From Streptomyces celluloflavus (lineage in GTDB: Bacteria > Actinomycetota > Actinomycetes > Streptomycetales > Streptomycetaceae), in NCBI GenBank assembly GCA_000720995.1, contig JOEL01000012.1, positions 124,001 through 188,000 on the forward strand: DNA of 64,000 nucleotides, written 5' to 3'. The position numbers and the translations under genes were made by a program. Of the stretch, positions 59,913 to 64,000 are shown in pieces (positions within the stretch are counted from its first letter, which is position 1; the number at the start of each line of letters is the position of its first letter). The notes beneath the pieces are model-generated. The model made no database searches. It had not been told where the DNA came from and saw only the letters and a list, made by a program, of their open reading frames with translations.

Positions 59913-60533
59913 ATGCCCCGGTTTTCACTTCCCGCCGCCATCAAGCCATTTCTGGGGCGATGCGTCGCCTTGCTCGTCATCGTGGCCGCCCTGCTTTTCG
60001 GCGTCATGTTTTTCACGCAGGGACTGACCGCGACCGGCGTTATCGGCACACACGGATCACTCACGGTCAGCGAGTGCTCCGTGCACAAGGTTTCCAGCAC
60101 CGGCAGAAAGGGCGGGGGCCCGCCCAGCACGCACACCTTCGACTGCACGGGGACGTTCCGCGCGGACGACGGGAAATTCGTCGACGACCGGGCAGTGATA
60201 GACGATGTGGAGAAGCGCATCCCCGAGGGGGTCGTGCTCCCGGCGCAGAAGGACGAGAGCACCCCCGGCGGGGGTTATCTCATGCGCGGTTCCTGGTCGG
60301 CCATTCCCAAATTCCTGGGCGCCTTCACCGGTCTCCTCATCGCCGACATCGCGCTCTTCTTCCTGCTCACCGGCGTGCTCTGGAAAACCGACGGGTCCTG
60401 GTCGGCCGTGGGAGCGGCGTGGCGCGCGACCAAGGGCACCGCGACCCGCGTCGTCGTGGTCGTCCTCGCGGCGGTGGCCCTCCTCGGTGCCTTCGTCGCC
60501 GCTCCCGTCCTCGGCGTCACGCTCAAGGGGTGA
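59913..60533 (+). CDS. Three-helix membrane protein with extracytoplasmic domain, not recognised
   Basis: 206 aa from the ATG at 59913, with GGAAAGGG about 12 nt upstream. A first helix (about residues 16-36), an extracytoplasmic region (about 38-130) with two cysteines (SECSVHK and FDCTGTF) and the phrase GSLTVSEC, then two helices (about 133-157 and 177-200). It is divergent from the WXG100 gene across 117 bp, so the two may share regulation. No enzyme motif is seen. Its stop lies within a perfect palindromic terminator. Confidence 0.75.
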   Translation: MPRFSLPAAIKPFLGRCVALLVIVAALLFGVMFFTQGLTATGVIGTHGSLTVSECSVHKVSSTGRKGGGPPSTHTFDCTGTFRADDGKFVDDRAVIDDVEKRIPEGVVLPAQKDESTPGGGYLMRGSWSAIPKFLGAFTGLLIADIALFFLLTGVLWKTDGSWSAVGAAWRATKGTATRVVVVVLAAVALLGAFVAAPVLGVTLKG

Positions 60534-60561
60534 GCGGCCGCGCCGTACGGCGCGGCCGCTC
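60532..60561. terminator. Perfect 30-bp palindrome between convergent genes
   Basis: A 15-bp self-complementary arm, GAGCGGCCGCGCCGT, is followed directly by its reverse complement. It begins inside the TGA of the membrane-protein gene and ends 10 bp before the icmA stop. As RNA it folds into a very stable hairpin usable in both directions. Confidence 0.85.
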
Positions 60562-60571
60562 CCTCAGTCCC

Positions 60572-62272
<1,701 letters not shown>

Positions 62273-62280
62273 ACCTTCGA

Positions 62281-62304
62281 ATTTACTAGGACGTCCTAGT
62301 AAAT
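62281..62304. promoter_or_regulatory. Perfect 24-bp palindrome directly upstream of icmA
   Basis: The half-site is ATTTACTAGGAC, followed at once by its exact reverse complement. On the minus strand it ends 8 nt before the icmA ATG, with only an AAGG ribosome site between. A bound repressor would cover the transcription start and ribosome site. Confidence 0.75.
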
Positions 62305-62451
62305 GTCGATGGGCGCCGGCCTCGGTCTTTCCCCGGAGGCCGTCCGAGCGGCCCCACAGCCGCTCCCCGGGCCCCGCCGCGGTACGGAAGACCCCGGGCC
62401 TCCAGAGCCTCGGAGCCCCGGCCTCAGTCCCGGCCCCCGACGCCCGACAAC

Positions 62452-62484
62452 AAAAAACGCGCCCCACCATCCGGCAGGGCGCGT
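62452..62484 (-). terminator. Rho-independent terminator of the DUF3817 gene
   Basis: On the minus strand, ACGCGCCC (62484-62477), a 12-nt loop, GGGCGCGT (62464-62457) and a run of T (62457-62452). It is 18 bp after the stop. Confidence 0.9.
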
Positions 62485-62501
62485 AAGAAAACCGAGACCG
62501 C

Positions 62502-62834
62502 TCAGACCTTGACCGGCTGCGGCGTCCCCTCCGTGACCCGCGGCTCGATCTCCCGCCGGACGTTCCGCTCGACGAAGAACGCGGCCGTGGGGATCGTCCC
62601 CGCGATCAGCACCCACAGCAGCTTGCCGAACTTCCACTTCGCCTTGGAGCCCAGGTCGAAGGCGAAGACGAGATAGATGATGAACAGCACACCGTGGATC
62701 TGGGACACGACCAGGGTGAGGTCCTTGCCCATCCCAAAGCCGTACTTGAAAACCATGCACAAGCACAGCACCAGCAGCATCACGGCGGTGATGTAGGCCA
62801 TCACCCGGTAACGGGTCAGGACGCTCTTCTTCAT
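62502..62834 (-). CDS. DUF3817 small integral membrane protein
   Basis: 110 aa from the ATG at 62834. Three hydrophobic helices (about residues 11-30, 42-60 and 71-88) with the DUF3817 pattern YRVMAYITAVMLLVLCLCMVF, HGVLFIIYLVFAFDLG and LWVLIAGTIPTAAFFVER. The family has no defined function. A MarR-type regulator precedes it by 73 bp in the same direction, and a canonical terminator ends the unit, so the pair is probably one operon. Confidence 0.88.
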   Translation of the reverse strand: MKKSVLTRYRVMAYITAVMLLVLCLCMVFKYGFGMGKDLTLVVSQIHGVLFIIYLVFAFDLGSKAKWKFGKLLWVLIAGTIPTAAFFVERNVRREIEPRVTEGTPQPVKV

Positions 62835-62907
62835 GGCATCGAGCGTAACCGCCCGTTCCGGCCCGATCTTCGCCGCCCCCGTCGCCCGGGGACCGCGGCT
62901 GACCCGA

Positions 62908-63441
62908 TCAGCTCCTGGCGGCGGACTCCGCGACGTCCTCCGTGAAGTCCCCCGCCGCCACCCGCAACGGCCGCAGCAGCGCGAAGACCTCCCCGCACTC
63001 CTCGGCGTCGTACGCCCCGAGCCCGAAGTCCATCGCCATCAAGTCCCGGGTGGCCGCGTCACACACCTCGCGCCCCTTGTCCGTGATGGACGCGAGCGTG
63101 CCGCGCCCGTCGTTCGGGTTCGGCCGCTTGGCCACCAGTCCGGACTTCACCAGCCGGTCGACGGTGTTCGTCACCGACGTCGGATGCACCATCAACCGCT
63201 CGCCGATCTTGGACATCGGCAGCTCACCGGCCTTGGAGAAGGTCAGCAGCACCAGCGCCTCGTAGCGGGCGAACGTCAGCCCGTACGGCTTGACCACGGC
63301 GTCCACCTCGGCCAGCAGGATCTGCTGGGCGCGCATGATCGAGGTGATCGCGGCCATCGACGGCACGGCGCCCCATCGCTGCTGCCACAACTCGTCGGCG
63401 CGGGCGATGGGATCGAAAGCAAGACTGAGCGGCTTCGGCAC
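62908..63441 (-). CDS. MarR family transcriptional regulator
   Basis: 177 aa from a GTG (rc of cac at 63439-63441). Helical N-terminal dimerisation segment, then the MarR winged helix (YGLTFARYEALVLLTFSKAGELPMSKIGERLMVHPTSVTNTVDRLVKSGLV, about residues 53-105) and the wing RPNPNDGRGTLASITDKGREV. It precedes the DUF3817 gene and is a candidate to bind a palindrome such as that at icmA, though linkage is the only argument. Confidence 0.93.
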   Translation of the reverse strand: MPKPLSLAFDPIARADELWQQRWGAVPSMAAITSIMRAQQILLAEVDAVVKPYGLTFARYEALVLLTFSKAGELPMSKIGERLMVHPTSVTNTVDRLVKSGLVAKRPNPNDGRGTLASITDKGREVCDAATRDLMAMDFGLGAYDAEECGEVFALLRPLRVAAGDFTEDVAESAARS

Positions 63442-63462
63442 GGACCCGACCCTACCCGGCGG

Positions 63463-63739
63463 TCATATGGTGGTCAGCCCCGTCTCGGACTCCGGGCACA
63501 CAAACCGGCGCGCCCCCACCGCACCCGCCTCCGCGCCGGTGCCCGCCCCCGCATCCACCCCGCCTCCGCGCTCGCCATCGGGCTCGTACGCGGCCTCCCG
63601 GGACCGGCCCGCCCGCCGCCCGCCGCACCTCGGCGATCACCACCGTCACGCGGACCGGCCCGGCCACACCCGCGGCCGGCATGACCACTCGAAGGGGTGC
63701 CGGCCCGGCGGGCGCCACGCCCGGGTCCGTGATCGCCAT
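63463..63739 (-). pseudogene. Small gene of unknown family, possibly frameshifted
   Basis: From an ATG at 63739 the first 45 residues look coding (MAITDPGVAPAGPAPLRVVM, then VRVTVVIAEVRRAAGG). The frame then turns into Arg/Gly-rich sequence. A +1 shift near the G/C-rich tract around 63605-63585 restores a protein-like frame (SREAAYEPDGERGG, then RRFVCPESETGLTTI) ending at a TGA at 63465-63463. This fits a broken gene, a sequencing error in a GC tract, or less likely programmed frameshifting. It lies between the MarR gene and a thiamine-binding-family gene on the same strand. No family recognised. Confidence 0.35.
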
Positions 63740-63808
63740 TCGCCCTGGCCCGGCGCCGGCCCGGACCTCAGGTGCCCTGCGAACGCGGGCCGCCCCGGCG
63801 GTGGCGGG

Positions 63809-64000
63809 TCAGGGCAGCTCCGAGGCCGCCGTCCCGCCCGCGGCGAGATAGCGCTCCACGGTCTCGACCTTGGTGGTCAGACCGTCCGTGACGCCCGGCC
63901 GGATGTCGGCCTTGAGGACCAGGGAGACGCGTCCGGAGCGCGCCTCGACGGCGGCAACCGCGCGCTTGACGACGTCCATGACCTCGTCCCACTCACCCTC
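63809..64000 (-). CDS. MTH1187/YqgV-type thiamine-binding family protein, C-terminal part only
   Basis: The frame runs in from the right window edge and ends at the TGA at 63811-63809, leaving 63 residues. The segment [20 protein letters not shown], then [29 protein letters not shown], matches the MTH1187 (DUF77) family, small cytoplasmic ferredoxin-fold proteins reported to bind thiamine or related pyrimidines. About a third of the protein, including the start, is beyond the window. Confidence 0.8.
   Translation of the reverse strand, partial: EGEWDEVMDVVKRAVAAVEARSGRVSLVLKADIRPGVTDGLTTKVETVERYLAAGGTAASELP

Noticed and set aside
62281-62304. Terminator hairpin
   Set aside because: It lies 8 nt upstream of a start codon with no T-run, is AT-rich at its base, and has no loop; an operator is more likely.

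Overview
The window is high-GC actinobacterial chromosome, almost certainly Streptomyces. Support: strong G/C third-position bias, frequent GTG/TTG starts, ATGA/GTGA gene overlaps, GC-rich hairpin terminators, many two-component systems, and a gene order (glgE-treS-pep2-glgB, pfkA / pta-ackA-pyk, thioredoxin-TPR, icmA) that I recall, without a database check, as one neighbourhood in S. coelicolor. No rRNA, tRNA, CRISPR array, integrase or transposase was seen.

Layout. 1-3.7 kb: two serine hydrolases (the first cut by the window edge) and a NarL-type two-component system. 3.9-8.6 kb: a small secreted protein and an asymmetric heterodimeric ABC exporter. 8.9-14.2 kb: two tandem thermolysin-like M4 proteases and a small beta-trefoil protein. 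14.2-15.4 kb: no intact gene. 15.4-23.6 kb: the GlgE alpha-glucan pathway (glgE, treS, pep2, glgB), interrupted by an intrinsic terminator between treS and pep2. 23.7-27.8 kb: dctA divergent from a CitA/CitB-type two-component system, with an inverted repeat in the shared promoter region. 27.8-30.9 kb: a carbohydrate ABC importer lacking its own ATPase. 31.1-34.6 kb: a MacB/FtsX-type ABC pair. 34.7-40.8 kb: central metabolism (pfkA, pta, ackA, pyk). 40.9-43.8 kb: an uncharacterised membrane/surface gene set (DUF6230-like, a possible micro-ORF, DUF6114-like and a Lys/Ala/Asp-rich protein). 44.4-48.6 kb: thioredoxin-TPR protein, TetR regulator with two palindromes upstream, and a sugar-nucleotide epimerase coupled to a second MurG-like glycosyltransferase. 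48.6-50.8 kb: an OmpR-type two-component system. 51.1-57.9 kb: respiratory nitrate reductase narGHJI. 58.0-60.5 kb: a WXG100/type VII-secretion-like set without an obvious toxin domain. 60.6-64 kb: isobutyryl-CoA mutase large subunit icmA with a perfect 24-bp palindrome next to its start codon, a DUF3817 protein, a MarR regulator, a possibly frameshifted small gene and a partial thiamine-binding-family gene.

How the parts work together. TreS interconverts trehalose and maltose, Pep2 phosphorylates maltose, GlgE polymerises maltose-1-phosphate and GlgB branches the glucan. PfkA, Pyk, Pta and AckA form a glycolysis and acetate-overflow block. NarGHJI gives anaerobic nitrate respiration. The dct genes take up C4-dicarboxylates under a dedicated sensor pair. 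Several exact palindromes and phased direct repeats lie directly in front of regulators or metabolic genes and are the most testable new observations. The least understood systems are the 40.9-43.8 kb surface-protein set and the toxin-less WXG100 set.
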